From the NCBI RefSeq assembly GCF_040712075.1, contig NZ_JBFCVL010000005.1:186001-250000 (forward strand): a stretch of DNA of 64,000 bases, written 5' to 3'. A program made the translations under genes and the position numbers. The notes under the pieces are model-generated. The model was not told the origin of the DNA. It saw only the letters and a list, made by a program, of their open reading frames with translations, and ran no database searches. The stretch is from Fodinicurvata sp. EGI_FJ10296. Its GTDB lineage: Bacteria > Pseudomonadota > Alphaproteobacteria > DSM-16000 > Inquilinaceae. This document shows, piece after piece, positions 52,102 through 61,855 of this stretch. Positions within the stretch are counted from its first letter, which is position 1. Each line of letters begins with the position of its first letter.

Positions 52102-52119
52102 CTGGCACGAGCATTGCAT
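52102..52119 (+). promoter_or_regulatory. Sigma-54 promoter of cheL-flgN
   Basis: CTGGCACGAGCATTGCAT: TGGCACG-N4-TTGC, an exact consensus match with GG (52104-52105) and GC (52116-52117) 10 nt apart. It lies about 57 nt upstream of the cheL ATG, giving a leader of about 45 nt. Confidence 0.9.
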
Positions 52120-52173
52120 ATATCAACTTGCCGCTGGTTCGGCGGCACTCACGACCGGAGACCTGATCGCGCC

Positions 52174-52521
52174 ATGGATGCAATCACAGCCACACAGCAG
52201 AACGCCCTGTCGGCCTATGGTGGCCAGCGCATCGACGCCACGGCATCGGCGGTTTCACGATCGTCCGGGAGCAATGCAACCGACGCGGCAACGCTGGAAT
52301 CGGCAAAGGAGTTCGAGGCCGTCTTTCTGTCCCAGATGTTGACCCATATGTGGACCGACGTTTCGTCGGATGGCCTGTTCGGTGGCGGGCACGGCGAAGA
52401 GATGACCAGATCCCTGTTGGTCGACGAATACGCACAAGCCATGGTCGATGCCGGCGGTATCGGAATCGCCGATCAGGTTCGTGCCGAGATGCTCCGGCTT
52501 CAGGAAGGATCGTCCCGATGA
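52174..52521 (+). CDS. cheL: Rod-binding protein (FlgJ N-terminal type, CheL)
   Basis: 115-aa protein equivalent to the rod-capping N-terminal domain of FlgJ, lacking the muramidase domain; in alphaproteobacteria it is usually named CheL or rod-binding protein. The diagnostic stretch is ESAKEFEAVFLSQMLTHMWT, followed by FGGGHGEEMTRSLLVDEYAQ. ATG 52174 has only a distant GGAG upstream. A separate muramidase must open the wall for the rod; none is in the window. Overlaps the next gene by 4 nt. Confidence 0.9.
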   Translation: MDAITATQQNALSAYGGQRIDATASAVSRSSGSNATDAATLESAKEFEAVFLSQMLTHMWTDVSSDGLFGGGHGEEMTRSLLVDEYAQAMVDAGGIGIADQVRAEMLRLQEGSSR

Positions 52522-53084
52522 CCGCTGAATTGAGGGGCGACGGCAACGCCGATACCGACACGCTGAGCGCCGAAACCCAAAGCGAGGAAGTCGACACGGG
52601 CGTGGCTGCCGACACATTTCCGGGTGAAGATCCCGATGGCGCGCTGACGGAGAAAGCTCTGGCGCTGGTCGATTTTGTCATAGACACGATCGATGAATTG
52701 ATCGAATTGCTCGACACAGAGTCAGCCCAGCTTCACAGCATGAATACCGAGGCGCTTACCCGTTTCCATGCCCGCAAGCACAATCTGATCGGTCAGTACG
52801 AAGAAGCGCTGGGCGATCTGCGTAACGATCACATGCCGGCGTTGTCCGCCGAAGCGCGCGAAGACCTGCGCGTCGCAATGGAAGACCTCCGTCGGGCCGT
52901 CGAGAAACACGATCGCGCGCTGCAGGCCATGACGCGTGCCAATCAGAGCGTTCTGTCCCAGATCGCCGACGCCGTTTCCAGGGTCGGTTCGGCGGCTCGG
53001 CCGACAACCTATAACCGATCGGGACGGGCCACCGATACCGTCAAGCCCAAACCGGTCGCCGGATACCTGAACGATAACTTCTGA
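52518..53084 (+). CDS. flgN: FlgN-family flagellar export chaperone-like protein
   Basis: 188-aa mostly helical protein. After an acidic, disordered N-terminus (about 40 residues) come long amphipathic helices (VIDTIDELIELLDTESAQLH, FHARKHNLIGQYEEALGDL, DLRRAVEKHDRALQAMTRAN) and a C-terminal tail with TTYNRSGRATDTV. This is the FlgN pattern; FlgN chaperones the hook-filament junction proteins FlgK and FlgL. The ATG overlaps the cheL stop (ATGA). The family is quite divergent, so the name rests on pattern and context. Confidence 0.78.
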   Translation: MTAELRGDGNADTDTLSAETQSEEVDTGVAADTFPGEDPDGALTEKALALVDFVIDTIDELIELLDTESAQLHSMNTEALTRFHARKHNLIGQYEEALGDLRNDHMPALSAEAREDLRVAMEDLRRAVEKHDRALQAMTRANQSVLSQIADAVSRVGSAARPTTYNRSGRATDTVKPKPVAGYLNDNF

Positions 53085-53100
53085 CCGGCGCAGCGCCGGT
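53084..53100. terminator. Small hairpin between convergent flgN and ivd
   Basis: ACCGGCG-CAG-CGCCGGT, a 7-bp perfect stem at the flgN stop, lies in the 36-nt convergent gap. No T-tract follows on either strand, so it is only a weak candidate for a bidirectional terminator. Confidence 0.35.
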
Positions 53101-53120
53101 GGATCACCGGTTGCAGCGGA

Positions 53121-54287
53121 CTATCGAGACTCCTTGAACAACTCCCGGCCAATCAGCATACGCCGGATTTCGCTGGTCCCCGCGCCGATCTCGTACAGCT
53201 TGGCGTCACGCAGCAGGCGCCCAGCGGGGTAATCATTGATATAGCCATTGCCGCCCAGGCACTGAATGGCATCCAGTGCCATCGCGGTCGCCTTTTCGGC
53301 GGCATAGAGAATTGCACCGGCGGCGTCCTTGCGGGTAACGTCACCACGATCGCAGGCCCGTCCAACGGCGTAAACATAGGCGCGGCACGCATTCAACGTC
53401 ACATACATGTCGGCAAGTTTGCCCTGCATAAGCTGAAATTCGCCAATGGCTTGCCCGAATTGCCGACGCTCGTGGACGTACGGCAGCACGGTATCAAGGC
53501 AGGCTTGCATGATTCCCAGAGGTCCGGCCGCCAACACCGCCCGTTCGTAATCGAGACCGGACATCAACACAGCTACGCCGTCGTTTTCGCGTCCCAAGAC
53601 ATTTTCCGCCGGAACCATGCAGTCCTGGAACACCAGCTCGCAGGTGTTCGACCCGCGCATCCCCAACTTGTCCAGTTTCTGCGCCGTTGAAAAGCCGGGG
53701 AACCCGCGCTCGATCAGGAACGCCGTGATACCTCTGGCTCCGGCCTCCGGCGCGGTTTTGGCGTAGACGACCAGCGTATCGGCATCGGGACCATTCGTAA
53801 TCCACATCTTCGTGCCGTTGAGGACGTAGTGATCGCCGCGCTTCTCCGCCCGGGTCTTCATCGACACGACGTCGGACCCTGCGCCGGGCTCGCTCATCGC
53901 TAGCGCACCGACATGCTCGCCCGAAATCAGCTTCGGCAGATAGCGACGGCGTTGTTCGTCGGTTCCGTTCAGCCGTATCTGATTGACGCACAGGTTGGAA
54001 TGGGCACCATATGACAGGCCCACCGACGCACTCGCCCGGCTGATTTCCTCCATGGCGACGATGTGTTCGAGATAGCCCATCCCTGCGCCGCCATAGGCCT
54101 CGTCGACCGTGATGCCAAGCAGGCCCAGATCGCCGAACTTGCGCCAAAGATCAGTCGGAAAGGCATTGTCGCGGTCGATGCTCGCCGCCCGGGGGGCGAT
54201 TTCCTCTGCCGCGAAATCGGCGACCGTCCGTCGCAACATGTCGGCCGTATCGCCGAGGTCGAAGTTGAATGGGTTGATCGCCGCCAT
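53121..54287 (-). CDS. ivd: Isovaleryl-CoA dehydrogenase
   Basis: 388-aa FAD-dependent acyl-CoA dehydrogenase of leucine breakdown, oxidising isovaleryl-CoA to 3-methylcrotonyl-CoA. Features: [60 protein letters not shown] and C-terminal [20 protein letters not shown]. The catalytic Glu is at the IVD-specific position in [20 protein letters not shown], while the usual C-terminal position is Gly (IGAGTSE), which separates it from other acyl-CoA dehydrogenases. ATG 54287 begins the conserved N-terminus. The other leucine genes are not adjacent. Confidence 0.93.
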   Translation of the reverse strand: MAAINPFNFDLGDTADMLRRTVADFAAEEIAPRAASIDRDNAFPTDLWRKFGDLGLLGITVDEAYGGAGMGYLEHIVAMEEISRASASVGLSYGAHSNLCVNQIRLNGTDEQRRRYLPKLISGEHVGALAMSEPGAGSDVVSMKTRAEKRGDHYVLNGTKMWITNGPDADTLVVYAKTAPEAGARGITAFLIERGFPGFSTAQKLDKLGMRGSNTCELVFQDCMVPAENVLGRENDGVAVLMSGLDYERAVLAAGPLGIMQACLDTVLPYVHERRQFGQAIGEFQLMQGKLADMYVTLNACRAYVYAVGRACDRGDVTRKDAAGAILYAAEKATAMALDAIQCLGGNGYINDYPAGRLLRDAKLYEIGAGTSEIRRMLIGRELFKESR

Positions 54288-54419
54288 CGTCGCCTGCCCC
54301 CGTTTCAAATACCCGCCGCCGACCAATACTTCGAGCCGCCGCCGCAAGGCGTATTCATCGGCAAATACCGGACGCGTCGCAAATCATTCTATCGCCGGTT
54401 GCCGCATGATGCGACACTC

Positions 54420-54899
54420 TCAACGGCGATCGATGGCGATGCAAGTCTGTTGCATGCGTGCGCAATGACGGCGGCCTTCACCATCCCTGCCCTGGTCACC
54501 GCCGGTCTCGGCGTAAACATCAATCTCACAGATGGTCAGCGTTCGTCCCGGCTTCAGCACCCGAGCGACTGCGTGAAAACGATCCCCAATGGCCGGCGAC
54601 ATCAGATTGATCTTGAACTCGACCGCGAGCACCGTCTTTTCCGGCGGCATCATCGTTCTCGCCGCCAGACCACCAGCTGTATCGGCGATCATCGATACGA
54701 CACCGGCGTGCAGAAATCCCTGCTGCTGCGTCAGGTCGCGGCGGTATGGAACCGCCACTTCGCATCTGCCAACCCCGATCGAGGCCAGCTCCGCCCCGAC
54801 CAGGTCCAGTGCCGGCATCTCGTCGAATGTCTGGCGAACCCGTTCGGCGATTGCGGGATCGAGCTCGCCGTCCGATCGATCGTCAACGGCTCTGGTCAT
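54420..54899 (-). CDS. PaaI-family hotdog thioesterase
   Basis: About 159-164 aa, single hotdog domain of the PaaI/YbgC class that cleaves acyl- or aryl-CoA thioesters. The active-site segment is QQGFLHAGVVSMIADTAGGL (HGG-like turn with catalytic Asp/Ser area), followed by LAVEFKINLMSPAIGDRF. Two starts: ATG 54899 and ATG 54914, the latter overlapping the maeB stop. The stop codon of maeB lies within 3-13 nt, so it is probably translated with it. Substrate unknown; waste acyl-CoA removal is plausible near the acyl-CoA dehydrogenase. Confidence 0.85.
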   Translation of the reverse strand: MTRAVDDRSDGELDPAIAERVRQTFDEMPALDLVGAELASIGVGRCEVAVPYRRDLTQQQGFLHAGVVSMIADTAGGLAARTMMPPEKTVLAVEFKINLMSPAIGDRFHAVARVLKPGRTLTICEIDVYAETGGDQGRDGEGRRHCARMQQTCIAIDRR

Positions 54900-54901
54900 C
54901 T

Positions 54902-57241
54902 CTACACCGACCATTCCTCGGACGGGATATACCCGTCCATGTGGCCGGGCCGACCTTCGTCACCACGCATGGCCGCTTGCTGGGCATCAACGGTGGCGAT
55001 GGCCGCCATATTGACGATGCCGCGAACGGTGATCGACGGCGTGACGATATGAACCGGACGCGCCATCCCCAACAGGATCGGCCCGATAGAGATCCCGCGC
55101 CCCATGACTTTGGTGATGTTGAAGGCGATATTGGCGGCGTCGAGATTCGGCATTATCAGCAGATTGGCCTGTCCGGAAAGCGTGCTGCCGGGCAGGATCC
55201 TGCGCCTGATCTCTTCCGACAGCGCAGAATCGGCATGCATTTCGCCGTCGACTTCCAGATCGGGCATACGCGACCGAATCGTGGCCAGCGCCTGGCGCAT
55301 CTTCACGGCCGGCGGATCGCTCATCGTTCCGAAGTTGGAATGCGACAGCAGCGCGACCTTGGGCGAGATGCCGAAACTGCGGACACCGGCTGCGGCAAGC
55401 TGGGTAATATCCGCGATTTGCGCCGCCGTTGGGTCCGGAACGACATAGGTGTCGCCCATGAAGAACACGCCGCCATCGAGGATCAGCCCGTTCATCGCCG
55501 CAGGCGTCTGCACGCCCTCCCGCAACCCGATCACATGCAGCAGGTTTCGCAGGTGCTCGCGATAGACGCCAACCGTCCCGCAGATCAGGCTGTCGGCCTC
55601 ACCCTTCTGGACCATCAGGCCGCCGATGACGGTCGTGTTTGTTCGGACGATGGTCCGCGCCCGGTCCGGGCTGACGCCCCATCGGGCGACCAGATTGTGA
55701 TAGGTCGTCCAGTAGTCGTTATAGCGGGGATCGTCCTGCGGATCGACCAACTCGTAGTCGGCGCCGTCACGCAACCGCAGGCCGAGTTTCTCGATCCGGC
55801 GGGTGACGACATCGCGTCTGCCGATCAGGATCGGGCGCGCCAGGCCGTCATCGACCACCACCTGAACGGCGCGCAGAACACTTTCTTCCTCGGCCTCGGC
55901 GAAGGCGACCCGCTTGGGATCAGCCTTGGCCCCCGTGAACAGCGGCCGCATGACCAGCCCTGACCTGAACACGAACTGCTCAAGGCGCTGGTGATAGGCG
56001 GTGAAATCGGTGATGGGGCGGGTCGCGACGCCGGAGTCCATGGCAGCTTTCGCCACCGCTGGCGCCAGTTGGACGATAAGCCGGGGATCGAACGGCTTTG
56101 GAATGAGGTATTCCGGGCCGAAGGTCAGGTCCTGATTGTCATAGGCCGAGGCGACGATATCGGAAGTTTCCTGCAGCGCCAGATCGGCCAGCGCCCTGAC
56201 ACAGGCAAGCTTCATCTCCTCGTTGATGGCCGTCGCGCCGACATCGAGCGCGCCCCGGAAGATGAACGGAAAGCACAGGACGTTGTTGACCTGATTGGGA
56301 AAATCGGACCGGCCGGTCGCGATCACGGCATCGGGACGCACGGCCTTGGCCTCGTCGGGCATGATTTCCGGAGTCGGATTGGCCAGCGCCATGATGATCG
56401 GCTTGTCGGCCATGCGGGCGACCATCGCCGGCTTCAGGACACCGGGTGCCGACAATCCGAGGAAAATATCAGCGCCATCGATCACGTCGTCCAGGGTGCG
56501 GGCCGAAGTATCCTGCGCATAGCGGGCCTTGCGCGGGTCCATCAGCACCGTGCGGCCCTTGTAGACCACGCCTTCGATATCCGAGACCGTGATGTGCTCG
56601 GTCGGCACACCCATATCGACGAGCAGATCAAGGCACGCGATCGCCGCCGCCCCCGCGCCGGAGCAGACCAGACGCACATTGCTCAGGGTCTTCCCAACGA
56701 CGCGGATGCCGTTCAGAATCGCTGCTGCAACGATGATGGCGGTGCCGTGCTGGTCATCATGGAAGACGGGAATGTTCATCCGCTTGCGGAGTTCGCTCTC
56801 GATCTCGAAACATTCCGGCGCCTTTATATCCTCCAGATTGATACCGCCGAAGGTCGGCTCCAGGCTGGTGACGATGTCGATAAGCTTTGCCGGATCGTCC
56901 TGATTGAGTTCGATATCGAAAACATCGATGCCGGCGAACTTCTTGAACAGAACGCCCTTGCCCTCCATCACCGGTTTCGATGCCAGAGCCCCGATATTGC
57001 CCAGTCCCAGAACCGCGCTGCCATTGGTCACGACGCCGACCAGATTGCTCTTGGCGGTATAGCGGCTTGCCGCAAGCGGATTCTTGACGATTTCCTCGCA
57101 AGCCGCGGCTACGCCGGGAGAATAGGCAAGCGAAAGGTCGCGATGGGTCGTCAGGGGCTTGGTCGGCGTGACCGAAACCTTACCCGGCGTCGGCCGTTCG
57201 TGATATTCCAAGGCGGAGTCGCGGAAGTTCTTATCCGACAT
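54902..57241 (-). CDS. maeB: NADP-dependent malic enzyme (malic enzyme-phosphotransacetylase fusion)
   Basis: 779-aa MaeB type: N-terminal malic enzyme ([80 protein letters not shown]) converting malate to pyruvate and CO2 with NADP. The C-terminal half from about residue 430 resembles phosphotransacetylase; in known enzymes it is regulatory (acetyl-CoA inhibition) rather than catalytic. ATG 57241 has AAAGGA about 5 nt upstream. Upstream of the thioesterase on the minus strand. Confidence 0.96.
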   Translation of the reverse strand: MSDKNFRDSALEYHERPTPGKVSVTPTKPLTTHRDLSLAYSPGVAAACEEIVKNPLAASRYTAKSNLVGVVTNGSAVLGLGNIGALASKPVMEGKGVLFKKFAGIDVFDIELNQDDPAKLIDIVTSLEPTFGGINLEDIKAPECFEIESELRKRMNIPVFHDDQHGTAIIVAAAILNGIRVVGKTLSNVRLVCSGAGAAAIACLDLLVDMGVPTEHITVSDIEGVVYKGRTVLMDPRKARYAQDTSARTLDDVIDGADIFLGLSAPGVLKPAMVARMADKPIIMALANPTPEIMPDEAKAVRPDAVIATGRSDFPNQVNNVLCFPFIFRGALDVGATAINEEMKLACVRALADLALQETSDIVASAYDNQDLTFGPEYLIPKPFDPRLIVQLAPAVAKAAMDSGVATRPITDFTAYHQRLEQFVFRSGLVMRPLFTGAKADPKRVAFAEAEEESVLRAVQVVVDDGLARPILIGRRDVVTRRIEKLGLRLRDGADYELVDPQDDPRYNDYWTTYHNLVARWGVSPDRARTIVRTNTTVIGGLMVQKGEADSLICGTVGVYREHLRNLLHVIGLREGVQTPAAMNGLILDGGVFFMGDTYVVPDPTAAQIADITQLAAAGVRSFGISPKVALLSHSNFGTMSDPPAVKMRQALATIRSRMPDLEVDGEMHADSALSEEIRRRILPGSTLSGQANLLIMPNLDAANIAFNITKVMGRGISIGPILLGMARPVHIVTPSITVRGIVNMAAIATVDAQQAAMRGDEGRPGHMDGYIPSEEWSV

Positions 57242-57345
57242 TATGGTCCTTTCCCTAAGCACGCGCCGACCGTCCGGTTATAGGACGGCGTCGAGCGGCA
57301 TCAAAGCATTCCTTGCAGCGCCCGTCACGAGGTGAGATCCGACCC

Positions 57346-58065
57346 TCATGTCGTCCGACCGGCCCGGATGTCGCCCATCAACCGACGCGCCCTATCAAGA
57401 TCCTCTCGTGTGTTGACGTTGAAAAAGGGATCGGCGGGTGGGCAGCCATAGTCGGCAACGACGCCTGGAAAGCGCTGGATGAAGCTGCCGAGACGCCTTT
57501 CGCCTGCCTGGATCGCGTCGCCGATCCGGTCCCTGACGGTCAGCGGCCACAGGGCGGCCACGGGATGAATGCGGCCGCAGGATTGCGCGCATGCGATTGT
57601 GTCATCCGGCATCGATACCAGCAGTGCCGACAGGCGGCATACCAGATCGACGGGCAGGAACGGTGTATCGCAGGCCACCGTGGCAACGTAAATTCTATTG
57701 GCATCCGCGCCCCTGCCCGATGCGGCGGACCGGCTGGCGGCCCATTCCATGGCCGTCAAAACGCCGGCCAGAGGTCCCTGATTGCCGGAAACGGTGTCCG
57801 GAACGACACGGAATCCGAATCGTGCAAATCGTGCTGGATCCCCGTTGGCATTGATTGCCAATCGCTCCGAAGCCGAAGCCGACACGGCGCCGACAACGGG
57901 CCATCCCAATTGGGGAAGCAAGCGGTCGATCACCCGTTCCAGAACGGTCTTGCCGCACAGGTCGGCCAGGGCCTTGTCGCCTCCGCCCATCCGGCGCGAC
58001 AACCCGCCCGCCAGGATGACGGCGCCGACAACGTCGATGGCGGGACTGCGACCGGGATCGATCAT
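57346..58065 (-). CDS. mobA: Molybdenum cofactor guanylyltransferase MobA
   Basis: 239-aa nucleotidyltransferase attaching GMP to molybdopterin to form the bis-MGD cofactor. Signature [20 protein letters not shown] (GTP-binding LAGGxSxRMG), [13 protein letters not shown], and [15 protein letters not shown] (metal-binding Asp). C-terminal [17 protein letters not shown] is typical. It is slightly longer than usual (about 200) because of internal insertions. ATG 58065 chosen; in-frame sequence upstream overlaps the divergent nadK region. Divergent from nadK by 88 nt. Confidence 0.92.
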   Translation of the reverse strand: MIDPGRSPAIDVVGAVILAGGLSRRMGGGDKALADLCGKTVLERVIDRLLPQLGWPVVGAVSASASERLAINANGDPARFARFGFRVVPDTVSGNQGPLAGVLTAMEWAASRSAASGRGADANRIYVATVACDTPFLPVDLVCRLSALLVSMPDDTIACAQSCGRIHPVAALWPLTVRDRIGDAIQAGERRLGSFIQRFPGVVADYGCPPADPFFNVNTREDLDRARRLMGDIRAGRTT

Positions 58066-58153
58066 CCCTGAGCGACCTTTCGAATCGGCATCATGCCAGG
58101 CGGACCGCAAGACTGACGTGCGTAACGGCGCCGGCTCGGCTAATGTTGCCACT

Positions 58154-58975
58154 ATGATGGATCACGCCCCCATGCCACAATCGCCGCCCGCCGTATCGGG
58201 CCCTCGGCCGTCGTCCCCACGGCTGGCCTTCGCCGCTGCCGATACACCGGAAGCGAAGGCGGCGCACCAGATCCTCATCGAGAAGTACGGCAACTGTCCG
58301 ATTGCCCAGGCAGATGTCATCGTGGCTCTGGGCGGCGACGGCCTGATGCTGGAAACGCTTCATCGTTCTATCACTTCGGGCAAACCGATTTTCGGCATGA
58401 ATCGCGGCTCGGTCGGTTTTCTGCTGAATGATTTCGAAGTGGATGGCCTGCGCGAGCGAATCGCCCGGACGCAATCGGTGATCCTGCACCCGCTGAGGAT
58501 GATCGCCAAGGGCGCCGACGGCCTGATCAGCCAGGGATTGGCCATCAACGAGGTATCGCTGCTGCGCGAGACACGACAGGCCGCCAAGTTGCGGATCGCC
58601 GTCGACGGCATTGAGCGGCTGCCGGAACTGATTTGCGACGGCGCGCTCGTCTGCACGCCGGCCGGATCGACCGCCTACAATCTCTCGGCTCATGGATCGA
58701 TAATCCCACTGGAAGCCGGCGTTCTGGGGCTGACGCCGATCAGCGCCTTTCGGCCGCGCCGGTGGCGGGGTGCGCTGCTTCCGCACACGGCACGCATCCG
58801 GTTCGACATCCTTGAGCAGGCCAAACGTCCGGTCAGCGCCGTTGCCGACTATACCGAAGTGCGGGATGTTGCAGTGGTCGAAGTGCTGGAAGATCGCTCG
58901 ATCGCATTGAAATTGCTCTTCGACCCCGAACACTCACTGGACGAACGCATCCTCAAGGAACAGTTTCTCCCCTGA
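58154..58975 (+). CDS. nadK: NAD kinase
   Basis: 273-aa ATP/polyP-NAD kinase making NADP. Motifs: [20 protein letters not shown] (GGDG), [14 protein letters not shown] (NE/D-type substrate loop), [20 protein letters not shown]. It is complete at the C-terminus. The N-terminus has about 22 Pro/Ser-rich extra residues; ATG 58154 or 58157 has no clear ribosome site and ATG 58172 is also possible. Divergent from mobA. NADP is a cofactor of icd and maeB in this window, without further evidence of linkage. Confidence 0.94.
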   Translation: MMDHAPMPQSPPAVSGPRPSSPRLAFAAADTPEAKAAHQILIEKYGNCPIAQADVIVALGGDGLMLETLHRSITSGKPIFGMNRGSVGFLLNDFEVDGLRERIARTQSVILHPLRMIAKGADGLISQGLAINEVSLLRETRQAAKLRIAVDGIERLPELICDGALVCTPAGSTAYNLSAHGSIIPLEAGVLGLTPISAFRPRRWRGALLPHTARIRFDILEQAKRPVSAVADYTEVRDVAVVEVLEDRSIALKLLFDPEHSLDERILKEQFLP

Positions 58976-59042
58976 GCGGGAGCCGGGTGTCTGTGTAGCA
59001 TGGTTCCCGGATGCCCGGATTCCGCCACTCACGGACCCCTTG

Positions 59043-60434
59043 ATGATCCACGACACACGTATCCGATCCCTGAACGCCCGGAACGAGACCGCCGGGCGGT
59101 ATGTCCTGTACTGGATGCAGGCGGCCCAGCGCAGCCGCGGAAATCATGCCCTGGAACTGGCGATCCGCCGCGGCAATGCCCTCGGCCTGCCGATCGTCGT
59201 GGGGTTCGGCCTGACCGAGAGCTACCCCGAGGCCAATGCCCGCCACTATCGCTTTATGCTCGACGGGCTGAGAGAAGTCGCCGACGATCTCGCCGCCCGA
59301 GGCATTGCATTCGTCATTCGATTTGGCCAACCGGCGGCGGTCGCCATCGAACTGGCGGCGCATGCGGCGTTCATGGTCGTCGACCGCAACGACCTGCGGA
59401 TGCCCCGGCGCTGGCGCCGCGAGGTCGCCGAGGCCGTCCAATGTCCGCTGGTCGAGGTCGAAACGGATGTAGTCGTGCCGGTGGATGTTGCCTCGGGGAA
59501 GTACGAGACGCAGGCCCGCACGCTGCGCCCCCGTCTCCATCGCCATCTGGCCGACTATCTGGAACCGCTGGCTGACTCCTATCCAACCGTACCGGCCCCC
59601 GATCTTGCGGATCTGCCGCCGAGCACCGTCGATCTGTCCGATCCCGCGGCACTGGTCGCGGCTCTGCCGATCGATCAGGATGTCGGACCCGTGCGCCGCC
59701 TGACCGGCGGCCGCACAGCCGGGATCGACCGCCTGTCGACGTTCATCAAACGCCAGTTAAAGGGATATGGCAGCAGCAGGAATGAACCGGCAGCCTTCAA
59801 GGTGAGTTTTCTAAGCCCCTATCTGCATTTCGGACAGATTTCGGCATTGGAAATCGCCCTGACGGTCCAGTCGGACCGCAACGCGGGCGAGGAAGACCGC
59901 AAAGCGTTCCTGGAAGAACTGATCGTCCGGCGGGAACTGGCCTTCAACTTCGTCCGGCATCACCCCGACAGCTACGACAGTTTGGACTGCTTGCCGGACT
60001 GGGCGCGAAAGTCGCTGGATGCGCACCGGCACGATCGGCGCGATCCGCTGTACGATCGCGCAACACTGGAGGCCGCCGACACCCATGACCGCTACTGGAA
60101 TGCCGCGATGCGCGAGATGCTGCACACTGGCTTCATGCACAATTACATGCGGATGTACTGGGGCAAGAAGATCCTGGAATGGATGCGCTCACCGGAGGAA
60201 GCGTTCGAGACAACGATTTATCTCAACAACAAGTATTTTCTCGACGGGCGGGATCCGAACTCATTCGCCAACGTACTCTGGATCTACGGTCTGCACGATC
60301 GGGCATGGACCGAGCGTCCGATATTCGGCAAGACGCGATACATGGCCGCATCGGGTCTGGAGCGGAAATTCAATATCAAGGCCTATGTCAGCATGGTCGA
60401 TTACCTGGTCGAGAAGGAATCGGCCTGGACCTGA
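59043..60434 (+). CDS. phrB: Class II deoxyribodipyrimidine (CPD) photolyase
   Basis: 463-aa FAD photolyase that reverses cyclobutane pyrimidine dimers with blue light. Class II features: YVLYWMQAAQRSRGNHALEL at the N-terminus, FLSPYLHFGQISALEIALTV, EELIVRRELAFNFVRHHPDS, YDSLDCLPDWARKSL and HNYMRMYWGKKILEWM, with WIYGLHDRAWTERPIFGKTR near the C-terminus. Start is ATG 59043, one codon after a TTG. Single gene on the plus strand, consistent with a light-exposed surface habitat. The symbol phrB is used loosely for photolyases. Confidence 0.93.
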   Translation: MIHDTRIRSLNARNETAGRYVLYWMQAAQRSRGNHALELAIRRGNALGLPIVVGFGLTESYPEANARHYRFMLDGLREVADDLAARGIAFVIRFGQPAAVAIELAAHAAFMVVDRNDLRMPRRWRREVAEAVQCPLVEVETDVVVPVDVASGKYETQARTLRPRLHRHLADYLEPLADSYPTVPAPDLADLPPSTVDLSDPAALVAALPIDQDVGPVRRLTGGRTAGIDRLSTFIKRQLKGYGSSRNEPAAFKVSFLSPYLHFGQISALEIALTVQSDRNAGEEDRKAFLEELIVRRELAFNFVRHHPDSYDSLDCLPDWARKSLDAHRHDRRDPLYDRATLEAADTHDRYWNAAMREMLHTGFMHNYMRMYWGKKILEWMRSPEEAFETTIYLNNKYFLDGRDPNSFANVLWIYGLHDRAWTERPIFGKTRYMAASGLERKFNIKAYVSMVDYLVEKESAWT

Positions 60435-60561
60435 GAATATCAGCCGGCGCGGTGTTTCGCGCCGGGCCATTGCTCCCCATATCCACAAAGGCTAAACCCG
60501 AACCCGACTGGCGCAGTATGATAGCGCCGCCACTTTCACCCGGACTGGAGATACGGACCCG

Positions 60562-61728
60562 ATGGCGACGACCGACAGCGATATCCGCACCGTCCTGGCC
60601 ACGATCGAGGATCCCGACCACGGCGGCAACATCGTCGATCGGGGCATGGTATCGGCTATTCTGCCAAACGACGACGGGGCCCAGATCATCCTGGAGGTGG
60701 AGGCCGGACGGGCAGACAGGCTGTCCTCGCTCCAGACCCGGGTCGAGGATGCGGTCAAGACCGCGCTGCCGCATCTGGCAAAGGTAACTGTAATCATGAC
60801 GGCCGAACGAAGTGCCGGCGCCGAGGACGCGAACCGTCCACAGCGTCAGGCGGCGCCCTCGGGACCGGCGCCGCGGCCCGGTGCGTCGGGCAATGGTCCG
60901 CAGGCAGGGGCCGAGCGCCGGACCATGGCCCCTGATGTTCGGCATATCATCGCGGTGGCATCGGGCAAGGGCGGTGTCGGCAAATCCACGGTCGCCGCGA
61001 ATCTGGCCCTTGGCCTTCAACGACTGGGCCTCTCGGTCGGGGTCCTCGACGCCGATATCTACGGCCCATCGATGCCCCGGATGCTGGGCGTGACCGGCAA
61101 GCCCGCCAGCCCCGACGGCAAGACACTCGACCCCATGGAGAATCATGGCCTGAAGATCATGTCGATCGGGTTCATGATCGAGGAAGAAACCCCGATGATC
61201 TGGCGTGGCCCGATGGTTCAATCGGCGCTGCAGCAGATGCTCCGCGACGTCAATTGGGGGCCGCTCGACGTTCTCGTCATCGACATGCCGCCGGGCACGG
61301 GCGATGCCCAGCTGACGCTTGCCCAACAGGTGCCGCTTTCGGGCGCCGTCATCGTTTCGACACCTCAGGACATCGCCCTGCTCGACGCCCGCAAGGGATT
61401 GAACATGTTCCGCAAGGTCGACGTCCCCGTGTTCGGCATCGTGGAAAACATGTCCTATTTCGTTTGCAGCAACTGCGGCGCGCAGCATGACGTTTTCGGC
61501 CATGGTGGCGCGAGACGCGAGGCGGAGCGCCTGGGAATCCCGTTCCTGGGCGAGATACCGTTGCATCTGGCGATCCGCGAAACCTCCGACGGCGGAACGC
61601 CTGTTGTCGTTTCCAATCCGGAGGGCGAGCACGCCTATGCGTTCGTTTCGATTGCCGAACTCGTCCGCGACACGCTGGAAGGCAACACGACGGGCGCGAA
61701 GCCGGCTCCGAAAATCGTCTACGTCTGA
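60562..61728 (+). CDS. apbC: Mrp/NBP35-family iron-sulfur carrier ATPase (ApbC)
   Basis: 388-aa P-loop ATPase that carries and transfers [4Fe-4S] clusters. N-terminal MIP18/DUF59-like domain (about residues 1-80), a Pro/Ala-rich linker, then the ATPase with deviant Walker A VASGKGGVGKSTVAANLALG, DADIYGPSMPRMLG, DVLVIDMPPGTGDAQLTLAQ and the cluster-binding CxxC in FVCSNCGAQHDVFGHGG. Length and layout are typical of bacterial Mrp. Lies 127 nt after photolyase and 127 nt before the acyl-CoA dehydrogenase, same strand. Confidence 0.95.
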   Translation: MATTDSDIRTVLATIEDPDHGGNIVDRGMVSAILPNDDGAQIILEVEAGRADRLSSLQTRVEDAVKTALPHLAKVTVIMTAERSAGAEDANRPQRQAAPSGPAPRPGASGNGPQAGAERRTMAPDVRHIIAVASGKGGVGKSTVAANLALGLQRLGLSVGVLDADIYGPSMPRMLGVTGKPASPDGKTLDPMENHGLKIMSIGFMIEEETPMIWRGPMVQSALQQMLRDVNWGPLDVLVIDMPPGTGDAQLTLAQQVPLSGAVIVSTPQDIALLDARKGLNMFRKVDVPVFGIVENMSYFVCSNCGAQHDVFGHGGARREAERLGIPFLGEIPLHLAIRETSDGGTPVVVSNPEGEHAYAFVSIAELVRDTLEGNTTGAKPAPKIVYV

Positions 61729-61855
61729 ACCAGACCGGAAATCCGGAGCCGTCGAAACCAGCGCTAGGCGGAAGCGAGCATGGACGCAACCGGCGCCTTT
61801 TCATGGCAGCATGGTTACGGCATAGTGGGTCGACAACCATAGCGGGAGGATCCCA

